Assembly (NCBI GenBank): GCA_947488435.1
Contig: CANKZG010000001.1
Span: 496,001 to 560,000 of the forward strand
Source: an uncultured Flavobacteriaceae bacterium
Lineage (GTDB): Bacteria; Bacteroidota; Bacteroidia; Flavobacteriales; Flavobacteriaceae
Length of the DNA stretch: 64,000 nt
Reading direction: 5' to 3'
In this document: in pieces, positions 55,845 to 64,000 of the stretch
How the letters are laid out: each line of letters begins with the position of its first letter
Numbering within the stretch: position 1 is the first letter of the stretch
The notes under the pieces: generated by a model
What the model was told of the DNA's origin: nothing
The model's input: only the letters and a program-made list of their open reading frames with translations
Databases searched by the model: none
Program-made: the position numbers and the translations under genes

Positions 55845-56357
55845 ATGAAAGATTACGACAAAGCGGCTTATAAATTTTATACCAGTCAAAATTTAAAAAC
55901 ATTACCCCTTAATTCTTGGGATATGTATGCTCAGCATTTTGATAAAACTTGTCAAAACCAAAATGATCTGGCTTCTTTGAAAGTTTTAGCTAAAAAAAAT
56001 GATTGGGTGTTTTTTCCAAAATTTGACAAACCTTTCATACAGCGCAATGAAGTTATTGTTGTCACAGATCCTTCCCTAACCATTGTTCATGCTACACATA
56101 ATATTTTTGAGATGAACGGTTATAGGCCAGAAGAAGTTATTGGAAAGAAGCCTAAAGTGTTTCAAGGAAAGGAGACAGATAAGACCACATTAGCGGATAT
56201 CTCTAAAGCAATTAATGAAGTTGCTTCTTTTGATGCAAAAATCTTGAATTATAGAAAAGACGGGACAACCTATACCTGCTGGATTAAAGGGAGTCCTATT
56301 TTCGACCGAAGCGGAAAAGTGGTTAATTTTATAGCCTACGAAAAAGAAGTTGCCTAA
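55845..56357 (+). CDS. Stand-alone PAS-domain protein
   Basis: 170 aa. The N-terminal 60 residues are not recognised. Residues about 65-170 are one PAS domain: IVVTDPSLTIVHATHNIFEMNGYRPEEVIGKKPKVFQGKETD..., with IAYEKEVA at the end. The FQGK segment aligns with the LOV NCRFLQG helix, but the photoactive Cys is replaced by Pro or Lys, so blue-light chemistry is unlikely. No output domain is present, so it probably acts through another protein. Confidence 0.75.
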   Translation: MKDYDKAAYKFYTSQNLKTLPLNSWDMYAQHFDKTCQNQNDLASLKVLAKKNDWVFFPKFDKPFIQRNEVIVVTDPSLTIVHATHNIFEMNGYRPEEVIGKKPKVFQGKETDKTTLADISKAINEVASFDAKILNYRKDGTTYTCWIKGSPIFDRSGKVVNFIAYEKEVA

Positions 56358-56401
56358 TACTTCAAAAGAGATCTTAAATTAAGATTTATCCTGTAATACT
56401 T

Positions 56402-57844
56402 TTAAAAATTACAACTTTCTATTTCCGTAACACGTAAGGTGTTTACCATTCCTTTATCTTTAATCGGCATAGCTGCTAAACTAATTAACATATCACCTAC
56501 ATCCAGAAATCCTTTTTGACATGCGATTTTATTTACATCTTCAATGGTTTCATCAGTAGAAACATATCGATCATAATAAAATGCTTTTACACCCCACAAC
56601 AAATTTAGCTGCGTTAGTATTCTTTTATTGGATGTAAATACTAAAATATGTGCACTTGGCCTCCAAGCCGAAATTTGAAAAGCAGTGTATCCACTGTTGG
56701 TCAAAGTGGAAATGGCTTTAGCCTGAATTTCATTAGCCATTGTTGCGGCATGATAACAAACCGATTTGGTAATATATCTTTTAGTTCTAATATGTGGCGG
56801 ATCGTGTGGCACGTTAATTAAAGTTGACCCCTCTACACTTTGAAGTATACTTGTCATTTTTTCGATAACCTGTACTGGATAGTTTCCAACGGAAGTCTCT
56901 CCAGATAACATTACAGCATCGGCACCATCCATCACTGAGTTAGCCACATCATTTACCTCTGCACGTGTAGGGGTGAGACTGGTAATCATAGTCTCCATCA
57001 TTTGCGTGGCAATAATTACTGGAATCCTTGCTTTCTTCGCTCGTAAAACCAATTGCTTTTGAATTAATGGTACTTCATGTGCAGGCACTTCTACTCCTAA
57101 ATCCCCTCTAGCAACCATTAATCCATCACAATACGCAACGATTTTATCAATATTTTCTACCGCTTCAGGTTTTTCAATTTTAGCAACAATGGGGATTTTA
57201 TGATCCGTATGTTCTTTTACTAAATTTTGAAGATCAATAAGATCCTGACTAAAACGAACAAAAGAAAGTGCGATCCAATCTACATCTTTGGAAATTGCAA
57301 AAATGGCATCCTTAATGTCTTTCTCAGTAAGTGCTGGTAGTGAAATATTGGTATTGGGCAGATTAACTCCTTTTTTAGATTTTAAAGGACCTCCCTGTAT
57401 AACTTTGGCTTTTACCTCATCTTTTGCATTGGTAGCGATAACTTTAAAAATTAATTTCCCGTCATCTAATAAAATTCGTTCTCCTGGATTTACATCTTTT
57501 GGGAAACTTTCATAATTCATGTACACCCGTTCAGCGTTTCCTTCAAATGGTTCTCCAGTAACAAATGTTAACTCATCTCCAGGCGAAACAACTACTTCCC
57601 CTGCCATAACTCCTACTCTCAATTTCGGACCTTGCAAATCGGCAAGAATAGAGGTGTTTTTTCCTGTTTCTTCGTTGAGCTCTCTAATCATATCTATACG
57701 CTCAGATACATCGTCATAGCTAGCGTGAGAGAAATTAATTCTAAAGACATCAACTCCCGCTTCCATCATCTGCTTTAATATCTCCTTCTTACTTGTTGCG
57801 GGTCCTAATGTTGCAACAATTTTGGTCTTTTTCTTGCTTGGCAT
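56402..57844 (-). CDS. pyk: Pyruvate kinase
   Basis: 480 aa. TKIVATLGPATS at the start, FRINFSHASYDD, ILADLQGPKLRVG, then IVAKIEKPEAVENID with the catalytic Lys, and GDLGVEVPAHEVP. It makes ATP and pyruvate from phosphoenolpyruvate, the last step of glycolysis. It follows the IPExxxVDY gene by 4 bases and is probably the last gene of a unit that starts at acpP/fabF/rnc or has its own promoter. Confidence 0.95.
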   Translation of the reverse strand: MPSKKKTKIVATLGPATSKKEILKQMMEAGVDVFRINFSHASYDDVSERIDMIRELNEETGKNTSILADLQGPKLRVGVMAGEVVVSPGDELTFVTGEPFEGNAERVYMNYESFPKDVNPGERILLDDGKLIFKVIATNAKDEVKAKVIQGGPLKSKKGVNLPNTNISLPALTEKDIKDAIFAISKDVDWIALSFVRFSQDLIDLQNLVKEHTDHKIPIVAKIEKPEAVENIDKIVAYCDGLMVARGDLGVEVPAHEVPLIQKQLVLRAKKARIPVIIATQMMETMITSLTPTRAEVNDVANSVMDGADAVMLSGETSVGNYPVQVIEKMTSILQSVEGSTLINVPHDPPHIRTKRYITKSVCYHAATMANEIQAKAISTLTNSGYTAFQISAWRPSAHILVFTSNKRILTQLNLLWGVKAFYYDRYVSTDETIEDVNKIACQKGFLDVGDMLISLAAMPIKDKGMVNTLRVTEIESCNF

Positions 57845-57848
57845 TCTA

Positions 57849-58313
57849 TTAAAAAATTAAATTGTTTTTAGATTTTAAACGGTCAATTGGAATGGTGTAT
57901 GCGGTAACAACTTTTGGTATTCCATGAATCATATTAAGAACTTCTTCTTCAACCTCAGTTTCATCTTGTTCTATTTTTAAAAAAAAGTCTACCTCTTTAT
58001 ATTCGGGGATTAAGTAATGCTTCGTATATGTAGATTCATTCTGAAAAAGTCCTCCCTGATCAATATTTTGTAAGGTACTACTAGAATTTGATATCAAAGT
58101 CCAGTATCTATGTTGTATTTTATCCTTCCATTCAAAAATAGGAAAAGAGACCTCAGCCGAAAGATCCAAATCTGTAAAGCACCTTTTAAATCCTGATTTT
58201 AAATGCAGGTTTAGTGCATAAACCAAGGCATAATCTTCTAGACTACTATGCAGTGCAACTAATGCAAAAGTTTCATCATATAGATTTTCAGTAATCTTGT
58301 AAATCGCCGTCAT
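57849..58313 (-). CDS. IPExxxVDY-family protein
   Basis: 154 aa. Contains LIPEYKEVDFFLKIEQDE, the motif that names this flavobacterial family (here with Phe in place of Tyr at the end). It also has the middle YALVYALNLHLKSGF helix. The family is of unknown function and is usually found next to pyk and rnc, as here. Soluble; no signal peptide. Confidence 0.85.
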   Translation of the reverse strand: MTAIYKITENLYDETFALVALHSSLEDYALVYALNLHLKSGFKRCFTDLDLSAEVSFPIFEWKDKIQHRYWTLISNSSSTLQNIDQGGLFQNESTYTKHYLIPEYKEVDFFLKIEQDETEVEEEVLNMIHGIPKVVTAYTIPIDRLKSKNNLIF

Positions 58314-58424
58314 ACTTCGATACCAAGACGTAAATATATAATTAATAACCCAATCAGCCTAAGACAACCTATTGTTAAGCGTAACGTTCAACTATAAAAT
58401 CGTTAGAATTAACCATTCCTTAAA

Positions 58425-59162
58425 CTAAGAATGGTCTACTTTATTTTGCATCGCAAAATATGCTCTTTTGGAAGCTCTTTCTTCTGCCTTTTTCTTGGAA
58501 GTGGCCCGTGCTTTAGCAACAATTTTATTGGCAATTGATAATTTTACTGCAAAGTGTTTCAAATCATCATTACCTGTATCGTCATAAACCTCATAAAAAA
58601 AGGTCTTTTTTTGCTTCTGACACCACTCTATCATAAGGCTTTTATAACTTATAACTTTTCCTTCGAGTTGCTCTATATCTACATAAGGTTCAATAACCCG
58701 TTCGTAGATAAACTTCTCACAATAGGTATGCCCTCTATCAAGGTATATTGCTCCGACCAAGGCCTCAAAAACATTTCCATGAATATTATCTCCGAAATGA
58801 GATCTTGGAATCCTACTTTCAACAAATTGAATAAGATTGAGATCCTTCCCTAATTCATTCAGGTGTTCTCTACTTACAATTTTAGAGCGCATCTTGGTCA
58901 AATACCCTTCATCACCTTCTGGAACTTCATTGTATAGATATCTGGAAATTATGGTTCCTAACATAGAATCCCCTAAAAACTCAAGGCGTTCGTAGTTCAT
59001 TGGGTTTCCATTCGCATCTTTCTTATTTAAAGATCGGTGTAAAAATGCCTTTTTATAAACGTCTATTTTCTTCGGCTTAAACCCTAAAATTTTAAACATT
59101 CCCTCAAAAAAATTCCCATCCTTTTTGGAATGGGATTGGAAAATATTGGAGGGAAAACGCAT
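58425..59162 (-). CDS. rnc: Ribonuclease III
   Basis: 245 aa. The RNase III signature ERLEFLGDSMLG and NVFEALVGAIYLDRG contain the catalytic Glu/Asp residues; the C-terminal double-stranded RNA-binding domain ends near KARATSKKKAEERASKRAYF. It cuts rRNA precursors and structured mRNAs with Mg2+. It follows fabF by 8 bases. A hairpin covers the stop codon (58412-58435). Confidence 0.94.
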   Translation of the reverse strand: MRFPSNIFQSHSKKDGNFFEGMFKILGFKPKKIDVYKKAFLHRSLNKKDANGNPMNYERLEFLGDSMLGTIISRYLYNEVPEGDEGYLTKMRSKIVSREHLNELGKDLNLIQFVESRIPRSHFGDNIHGNVFEALVGAIYLDRGHTYCEKFIYERVIEPYVDIEQLEGKVISYKSLMIEWCQKQKKTFFYEVYDDTGNDDLKHFAVKLSIANKIVAKARATSKKKAEERASKRAYFAMQNKVDHS

Positions 59163-59170
59163 GCTATATT

Positions 59171-60421
59171 TTAGCTGATTTTTTTAAATACTACACAGGC
59201 ATTATGTCCTCCAAATCCAAAGGTGTTGCTCATGGCAACATTCACCTCTCGTTTTTGCGCTTTATTTAGCGTAAGATTCAAATTTGGATCAATATTATCA
59301 TCAACCGTAGTATGGTTAATGGTTGGAGGCACAAGATTATGTTCCATAGCTAATATCGACGCTATAGCTTCAATTGCACCTGCAGCTCCCAATAGGTGAC
59401 CTGTCATGGATTTGGTAGAGTTGATATTAATGCTTTTTGCATGGTCCCCAAACACTTTAGTTATGGCCTTCAGTTCAGCTACATCTCCTAAGGGCGTTGA
59501 AGTTCCATGGGTATTAATTGCATCTACATCTTCTGGTTTTAATCCAGCATCTTTTAAGCAATTTTCCATTACTCTTACTACACCAATTCCATCGGGATGT
59601 GGCGCCGTCATGTGATAAGCATCACTGCTCATACCTCCACCTAAAACTTCAGCATATATTTTAGCACCTCTTGCTTTTGCGTGTTCGTATTCTTCTAAAA
59701 CCAATGCTCCAGCTCCTTCTCCCAATACAAAACCGTCTCTTGTTGCATCAAATGGTCGTGATGCTGTTTCCGGGCTTTCATTTCTTGTAGAAAGTGCATG
59801 CATGGCATTAAATCCTCCCATTCCGGCAATAGTAACTGCCGCTTCACTTCCTCCAGAAACAATTACATCACAATGTCCGAGCCTAATATAACTTAGGGCA
59901 TCAATCATCGCATTTGCCGATGAAGCACAAGCCGAAACTGTAGTGTAGTTGGGACCCATAAAACCATGCTTTATTGAGATGTTTCCAGGTGCAATATCGG
60001 CGATCATCTTTGGGATGAAAAACGGATTAAACCTCGGTGTTCCATCACCAGCGGCAAAGCCCATTACTTCATTTTGAAAGGTTTCCAATCCACCAATACC
60101 AGCACCCCATATTACGCCTACTCGAAATTTATCAACTTCATCTAGGTTTAGACCTGAATCTTTGATGGCTTCATCAGAGGATACCAAGGCATACTGTGCA
60201 AACCGATCTAGTTTACGGCCTTCTTTTCGATCAAAGAAATCCGAAACATTATAGTTTTTAAGTTCGCAAGCAAACTTTGTTTTGAATTTTTCGGTGTCAT
60301 AATAGGTAATGGGTGCACAACCACTTTTCCCATTTTTAAGGCCTTCCCAATATTCCTCAATATTGTTCCCAATTGGTGTTAAAGCACCAAGGCCGGTAAC
60401 AACAACTCGCTTTATCTCCAT
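59171..60421 (-). CDS. fabF: 3-oxoacyl-[acyl-carrier-protein] synthase II
   Basis: 416 aa. Catalytic Cys in SACASSANA, His in NTHGTSTPLGD and His in GHLLGAAGAIEA, plus the Lys in the STKSMTGH motif. It elongates acyl-ACP with malonyl-ACP in fatty-acid synthesis. It follows acpP by 109 bases, but a canonical terminator lies between them, so expression is probably lower than acpP. Confidence 0.96.
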   Translation of the reverse strand: MEIKRVVVTGLGALTPIGNNIEEYWEGLKNGKSGCAPITYYDTEKFKTKFACELKNYNVSDFFDRKEGRKLDRFAQYALVSSDEAIKDSGLNLDEVDKFRVGVIWGAGIGGLETFQNEVMGFAAGDGTPRFNPFFIPKMIADIAPGNISIKHGFMGPNYTTVSACASSANAMIDALSYIRLGHCDVIVSGGSEAAVTIAGMGGFNAMHALSTRNESPETASRPFDATRDGFVLGEGAGALVLEEYEHAKARGAKIYAEVLGGGMSSDAYHMTAPHPDGIGVVRVMENCLKDAGLKPEDVDAINTHGTSTPLGDVAELKAITKVFGDHAKSININSTKSMTGHLLGAAGAIEAIASILAMEHNLVPPTINHTTVDDNIDPNLNLTLNKAQKREVNVAMSNTFGFGGHNACVVFKKIS

Positions 60422-60460
60422 TGAACCTAATTTAGATTTATCTTAAGATGGACGTAAATT

Positions 60461-60502
60461 AAAAAAAATTATCCATGCAACGTAAATATCGCATGGATAA
60501 TT
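60461..60502 (-). terminator. Rho-independent terminator between acpP and fabF
   Basis: On the minus strand, 12-base arms at 60491-60502 and 60467-60478 pair perfectly around a 12-base loop. They are followed by a run of eight U (A-run 60461-60468 on the plus strand). It lies 29 bases after the acpP stop. Confidence 0.88.
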
Positions 60503-60530
60503 ATATGTCTCTTAGAAAGACGTCATAAAT

Positions 60531-60764
60531 TTATTTCGCTTCTTCTATATAGCTAATGGCTTGACCAACAGTAGCAATGTTTTCTGCTTGATCATCCGGG
60601 ATTTGAATATCGAACTCTTTTTCAAATTCCATAATCAATTCAACAGTATCTAAAGAATCTGCCCCTAAATCATTGGTAAAACTTGCTTCCGCAACAACTT
60701 CATTCTCGTCTACACCTAATTTATCAACAATGATGGCTTTTACTCTTGATGCAATGTCTGACAT
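60531..60764 (-). CDS. acpP: Acyl carrier protein
   Basis: 77 aa, usual size, acidic. The phosphopantetheine site is the Ser in [16 protein letters not shown]. It carries acyl chains in fatty-acid synthesis. First gene of the acpP-fabF-rnc unit; a TAnnTTTG box lies 32 bases upstream. A terminator follows at once, as fits a very abundant protein. Confidence 0.97.
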   Translation of the reverse strand: MSDIASRVKAIIVDKLGVDENEVVAEASFTNDLGADSLDTVELIMEFEKEFDIQIPDDQAENIATVGQAISYIEEAK

Positions 60765-60795
60765 AATATTATCGATTTTATAATTTAATTGATGG

Positions 60796-60803
60796 CAAAA
60801 ATA
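60796..60803 (-). promoter_or_regulatory. TAnnTTTG -7 box for acpP
   Basis: The minus strand reads TATTTTTG, 31 bases upstream of the acpP start. No clear -33 element. Confidence 0.4.
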
Positions 60804-60922
60804 AAAAACTTTGTTGTAATAACACTATTTGTTGTTAAAATGTATGTTATTTTAATCAATTTAAAGTTCTGAGTATTAATTTAGCCCCTTAATTTCCTTT
60901 AATCAGGAACGTCTTATATAAA

Positions 60923-61501
60923 ATGAAACGTATCGTACTTTTCGCCTCAGGTTCTGGCTCTAATGTAGAAAATATTGTTGATTATTTTCAGAAAAAACAG
61001 AAAGTTACTATTGTTTGTGTTCTTACGAATAACAGAAATGCCAAAGTAATTGATCGATGTAATCGATTAAAAATCAATAATTTATGTTTTAATAAAACTG
61101 CCTTTTCCACAACTGATTGTGTCTTAAATATTTTACGAGACCTAAAACCAGATCTTATTGTTTTAGCTGGTTTCCTTTTAAAAGTTCCAGAAAACATCAT
61201 TCAAAATTTCCCACATAAAATAATTAACATACACCCAGCTTTACTTCCAAAATATGGTGGTAAAGGAATGTTTGGAGATCACGTTCATAAGGCTGTTAAA
61301 GCAAATAATGAGTTAGAAACAGGTATAACTATTCATTATGTAACCAAAAATTATGATGAAGGAGCGATAATTCATCAATCCAAAGTCGAAATATCTTCCA
61401 CAGATAATGTATCAGCTATTGCACAAAAAGTACACCAATTGGAGTATCAATATTTTCCAGTGATTATTGAGCGTTTACTAAATAAAGATCATGGCGAATA
61501 A
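60923..61501 (+). CDS. purN: Phosphoribosylglycinamide formyltransferase
   Basis: 192 aa. FASGSGSNVENI phosphate-binding start; HPALLPKYGGKGMFGDHVHKAV holds the catalytic His-Asp region; TGITIHYVTKNYDEGAIIHQ follows. It transfers a formyl group in purine synthesis. The next gene overlaps it by 11 bases. Divergent from acpP. Confidence 0.92.
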   Translation: MKRIVLFASGSGSNVENIVDYFQKKQKVTIVCVLTNNRNAKVIDRCNRLKINNLCFNKTAFSTTDCVLNILRDLKPDLIVLAGFLLKVPENIIQNFPHKIINIHPALLPKYGGKGMFGDHVHKAVKANNELETGITIHYVTKNYDEGAIIHQSKVEISSTDNVSAIAQKVHQLEYQYFPVIIERLLNKDHGE

Positions 61502-62126
61502 AGAAAAGTTTTATACGGTATGGAAAGGAAAGCATCCTGGCGTATATGATAATTGGAAAGATTGCAAGGCAGCTATAACAGGTTATAAAGGAGCGCAATA
61601 CAAATCTTTTCTATCTTTTGCCGAGGCAAAAAAAGCGTTCAATTCTGACTATAATAGTTATAAAGGGAAGAAGGTAGGCTCTAAACAACTGTCAGAAGCG
61701 GAGCTTCGTAAAATTGGGCTCCCTAATTATCATTCTATTGCTGTTGATGCTGCGTCAAGCGGGAACCCTGGTAGAATGGAATACCAAGGTGTAGATACCA
61801 AGACTAAAAAAGTGCTTTTTAAACAGGGTCCTTTTGAATTGGGCACCAACAATATTGGAGAATTTTTAGCTTTAGTGCATGGGTTGGCCTACTTAAAAAA
61901 GCAAAATAGCGATAGAATTTTATATACTGATTCTAGAACAGCTTTAAGTTGGGTAAGAAAAAAACAATGCAATAGTAAATTACAAGAAACCAAGGTTAAT
62001 GCCTTACTTTTTGAGCGCGTTCGAAGTGCTGTAGCCTGGTTAAAAAGTAATACATATAGTACAACAATAGTGAAATGGGAGACCAAAGCTTGGGGCGAAA
62101 TTCCGGCTGACTTTGGACGTAAATAA
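61491..62126 (+). CDS. Ribonuclease H family protein with caulimovirus viroplasmin domain
   Basis: 211 aa. N-terminal about 60 residues (KFYTVWKGKHPGVYDNWKDCKAAITGYKGAQYKSF) match the viroplasmin/RNase H1 RNA:DNA-hybrid-binding domain. The second half is RNase H: IAVDAASSGNPG (first Asp), EFLALVHGLAYL (Glu) and ILYTDSRTALSWV (Asp). It cleaves RNA in RNA-DNA hybrids. It overlaps purN by 11 bases. Confidence 0.88.
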   Translation: MANKEKFYTVWKGKHPGVYDNWKDCKAAITGYKGAQYKSFLSFAEAKKAFNSDYNSYKGKKVGSKQLSEAELRKIGLPNYHSIAVDAASSGNPGRMEYQGVDTKTKKVLFKQGPFELGTNNIGEFLALVHGLAYLKKQNSDRILYTDSRTALSWVRKKQCNSKLQETKVNALLFERVRSAVAWLKSNTYSTTIVKWETKAWGEIPADFGRK

Positions 62127-62177
62127 GGCGCATTAAATTTTAGCATCTATCCCTGCAAATATGCCTTCACAAAAGTG

Positions 62178-62185
62178 TATATTTG
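62178..62185 (+). promoter_or_regulatory. TAnnTTTG -7 box for PfkB kinase gene
   Basis: TATATTTG lies 23 bases before ATG 62209 and after the alternative ATG 62161, so it supports the shorter start. Confidence 0.5.
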
Positions 62186-62208
62186 CAGCAAATTTTTTAA
62201 AAAATAAT

Positions 62209-63135
62209 ATGGGGAAACTGGTAATTGTAGGTTCAGTTGCTTTTGATGCAATCGAAACTCCTTTCGGAAAAACAGATAAAATTCTAGGAGGAGCAGCGCC
62301 ATTTATTGGTTTAGCTGCAGCGCAGTTTCAGGTAGATTCCGCTATTGTATCGGTTGTAGGGGAAGATTTCCCTCAAGAATATCTTGACCTTTTAGCTTCA
62401 AAAAATATTGATGTTTCGGGTATAGAAATCGTTAAGGGAGGAAAAACTTTCTTTTGGAGTGGTAAATACCACAACGATTTAAATACTAGAGACACTCTCG
62501 TTACAGAGTTGAATGTAATGGCCGATTTTGACCCGAAAGTTCCAGATAGTTATAAAGATGCTGAAGTAGTTATGCTGGGGAATTTACACCCTAATATACA
62601 ATTAGGTGTTATTAACCAAATGACGGTTCAGCCAAAGTTAATCGTCTTAGATACTATGAACTATTGGATTGAGAATACGCCTAAGGAGCTTATGGCAGTA
62701 ATCAATAAAGTAGATGTAATCACTATTAATGATGAGGAAGCTAGACAACTAACTAATGAATATTCATTGGTGAAAGCTGCAGCTAAAATCCAAGAAATGG
62801 GGCCTAAATATGTGGTGATCAAAAAAGGAGAACATGGGGCCTTGTTATTTCATGATTCTCATATTTTCTTTGCGCCAGCACTTCCTTTGGAAGAGGTATT
62901 TGATCCAACAGGAGCAGGAGATACTTTTGCAGGTGGTTTTGTCGGCTATATTGCACAAAGTAGAAACATTGGTTTTGAAAATTTAAAAAATGCCGTTATT
63001 CAAGGATCTAATTTGGCATCCTTTTCGGTAGAGCGTTTCGGGACCAAACGCATGACTAGTTTAACAAAAGAAGAAATTAATAAAAGATTGCTTCAATTTA
63101 AAGCTTTGACGCAATTTGATATCGCAATACAATAA
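62209..63135 (+). CDS. PfkB-family carbohydrate/nucleoside kinase
   Basis: 308 aa from ATG 62209 (MGKLVIVGSVAFD). GGAAPFIGLAAAQF, KGEHGALLF and DPTGAGDTFAGGF (anion hole and catalytic Asp) are ribokinase-family features. The substrate (sugar or nucleoside) cannot be told. A terminator follows 6 bases after the stop, then the PurF-like gene. The longer ATG 62161 would start upstream of the promoter box. Confidence 0.82.
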   Translation: MGKLVIVGSVAFDAIETPFGKTDKILGGAAPFIGLAAAQFQVDSAIVSVVGEDFPQEYLDLLASKNIDVSGIEIVKGGKTFFWSGKYHNDLNTRDTLVTELNVMADFDPKVPDSYKDAEVVMLGNLHPNIQLGVINQMTVQPKLIVLDTMNYWIENTPKELMAVINKVDVITINDEEARQLTNEYSLVKAAAKIQEMGPKYVVIKKGEHGALLFHDSHIFFAPALPLEEVFDPTGAGDTFAGGFVGYIAQSRNIGFENLKNAVIQGSNLASFSVERFGTKRMTSLTKEEINKRLLQFKALTQFDIAIQ

Positions 63136-63141
63136 ATAACT

Positions 63142-63165
63142 GCCCTGAAAATTCAGGGCTTTTTT
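63142..63165 (+). terminator. Rho-independent terminator before PurF-like gene
   Basis: Arms GCCCTGA at 63142-63148 and TCAGGGC at 63153-63159 around a 4-base loop, then a T-run 63160-63165. It is only 15 bases before the next start codon. Confidence 0.8.
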
Positions 63166-63180
63166 AATTCGCTACAGCTC

Positions 63181-64000
63181 ATGAGTGATGCCATAAAACA
63201 CGAATGTGGAATCTCCCTAATAAGGTTATTGAAACCTTTGGACTATTACAAAAAAAAATACGGTACTGCTTTTTATGGGGTAAATAAAATGTACCTCATG
63301 ATGGAAAAACAGCATAATCGAGGTCAAGATGGTGCCGGTTTTGCAAGCATTAAATTAGATATGCAACCGGGTGAACGTTACATGAGTCGGGTACGTTCTG
63401 TAGCAAACCAACCTATTCAGGATATTTTTGCGCAAATCAATGATCGAATTAATACGGCTATAACGGAACATCCGGAATATGCAGACGATGTTGCCTTGCA
63501 GAAAAAACACATCCCCTATATTGGAGAACTGTTAATGGGTCATGTACGTTACGGTACTTTTGGTAAAAATAGTATTGAGAGTGTACATCCTTTTTTGCGC
63601 CAAAACAACTGGATGCATCGAAATCTAATCGTTGCAGGAAACTTTAATATGACTAATGTTGATGAGCTCTTCGACAATCTAGTGCAATTAGGTCAGCATC
63701 CTAAAGAAATGGCAGATACGGTAACGGTAATGGAAAAAATAGGTCATTTCTTAGATGATGCTGTGGCCAAATTATACAAAGAAATTAAAAAAGAGGTGAC
63801 CAATAAAAGAGATGCCTCTCCCCTGATTGCAAAACGACTTAACATTGCCAAAATTCTTAGAAAAGCTGCTAAAAATTGGGATGGAGGTTATGCCATGGTT
63901 GGCTTGTTAGGTCATGGAGATGCTTTTGTACTTAGAGATCCGGCAGGAATTCGTCCTACCTACTATTATCAAGATGATGAAATTATTGCTATAGCATCGG
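63181..64000 (+). CDS. Amidophosphoribosyltransferase-like glutamine amidotransferase, N-terminal part (truncated by window end)
   Basis: Open from ATG 63181 to the window end (273 codons). MSDAIKHECGI gives a short propeptide before the catalytic Cys9 of class II amidotransferases; then the RGQDGAGF and GHVRYGTFG glutamine-site motifs, and DPAGIRPTYYY. It matches the long (about 630 aa) Bacteroidota PurF-like family. PurF makes phosphoribosylamine in purine synthesis; purN is 2 kb upstream. The phosphoribosyltransferase half is not in view. An intrinsic terminator precedes it. Confidence 0.9.
   Translation, partial: MSDAIKHECGISLIRLLKPLDYYKKKYGTAFYGVNKMYLMMEKQHNRGQDGAGFASIKLDMQPGERYMSRVRSVANQPIQDIFAQINDRINTAITEHPEYADDVALQKKHIPYIGELLMGHVRYGTFGKNSIESVHPFLRQNNWMHRNLIVAGNFNMTNVDELFDNLVQLGQHPKEMADTVTVMEKIGHFLDDAVAKLYKEIKKEVTNKRDASPLIAKRLNIAKILRKAAKNWDGGYAMVGLLGHGDAFVLRDPAGIRPTYYYQDDEIIAIAS

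Overview
The window is AT-rich chromosomal DNA of a Bacteroidota, most likely a marine Flavobacteriaceae. The grounds are: a complete MoxR-DUF58-BatA-BatB-BatC-BatD-BatE aerotolerance operon; an acpP-fabF-rnc-(IPExxxVDY protein)-pyk block; many lipoproteins and short AQ-ending signal peptides; sparse Shine-Dalgarno sequences; several TAnnTTTG boxes (the Bacteroidota -7 promoter element); and PheS, PurN, BatD and SulP proteins of flavobacterial type. I see no rRNA, tRNA, CRISPR array, insertion sequence, integrase or phage gene. This is a core/metabolic region rather than an island.

Layout. 1-6463 (+): tail of a metallo-beta-lactamase-fold hydrolase, an esterase lipoprotein, SH3 and secreted proteins, an RDD protein, a divergent stand-alone GTP cyclohydrolase II-like protein, and a tightly overlapped DUF998-creatininase-unknown set. 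6460-12707: a SulP transporter, then an SDR-SGLT-type symporter-PhyH dioxygenase catabolic set (-) divergent from an AraC regulator (+); two 8-bp direct repeats 21 bp apart lie between them. 12977-18697: glycerol-3-phosphate node (gpsA; glpK-glpD) around an S33 hydrolase. 18894-24089: small conserved proteins, CvpA, a CAP lipoprotein, 3-hydroxyanthranilate dioxygenase plus an ALDH7-type dehydrogenase, a structured non-coding stretch, and a helix-hairpin-helix membrane protein preceded by what looks like a shortened partner gene. 24124-28191 (-): acyl-ACP desaturase, metallophosphoesterase, a zinc-ribbon membrane protein and an SPFH-GYF_2 protein (resembling YdjG/YdjI). 28392-31278 (+): fructokinase-amylosucrase. 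31275-33187 (-): an AlbA_2-type protein and an SDR. 33515-42552 (+): the Bat operon. 42614-47141 (+): small membrane protein, SulP, beta-carbonic anhydrase, second SulP. 47279-49746 (+): pheS, a conserved protein and a tandemly duplicated lipoprotein. 49757-51392 (-): YciI-CYTH-NAD(P)-binding operon, divergent from dinB. 52591-55602 (-): a 5'-nucleotidase, a cupredoxin-like protein, an AhpD-like protein and a second AraC regulator. 55845: a stand-alone PAS protein. 56402-60764 (-): pyk to acpP. 60923-64000 (+): purN, RNase H, a PfkB kinase and the start of a PurF-like amidotransferase.

How the genes work together. Amylosucrase splits sucrose into glucan plus fructose and the kinase traps the fructose. 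GlpK/GlpD feed glycerol into glycolysis, while GpsA makes glycerol 3-phosphate for lipids. SulP transporters with carbonic anhydrase form a likely bicarbonate-supply module. ACP, FabF and the acyl-ACP desaturase belong to fatty-acid synthesis. A canonical terminator between acpP and fabF probably sets the large ACP excess.

No wholly new multi-gene system is proven here. The best candidates for new biology are the GTP cyclohydrolase II paralogue whose catalytic Tyr is replaced, the PhyH/SGLT/SDR pathway of unknown substrate, the SPFH/zinc-ribbon pair, and the mutually exclusive RNA stems at 22973-23031.
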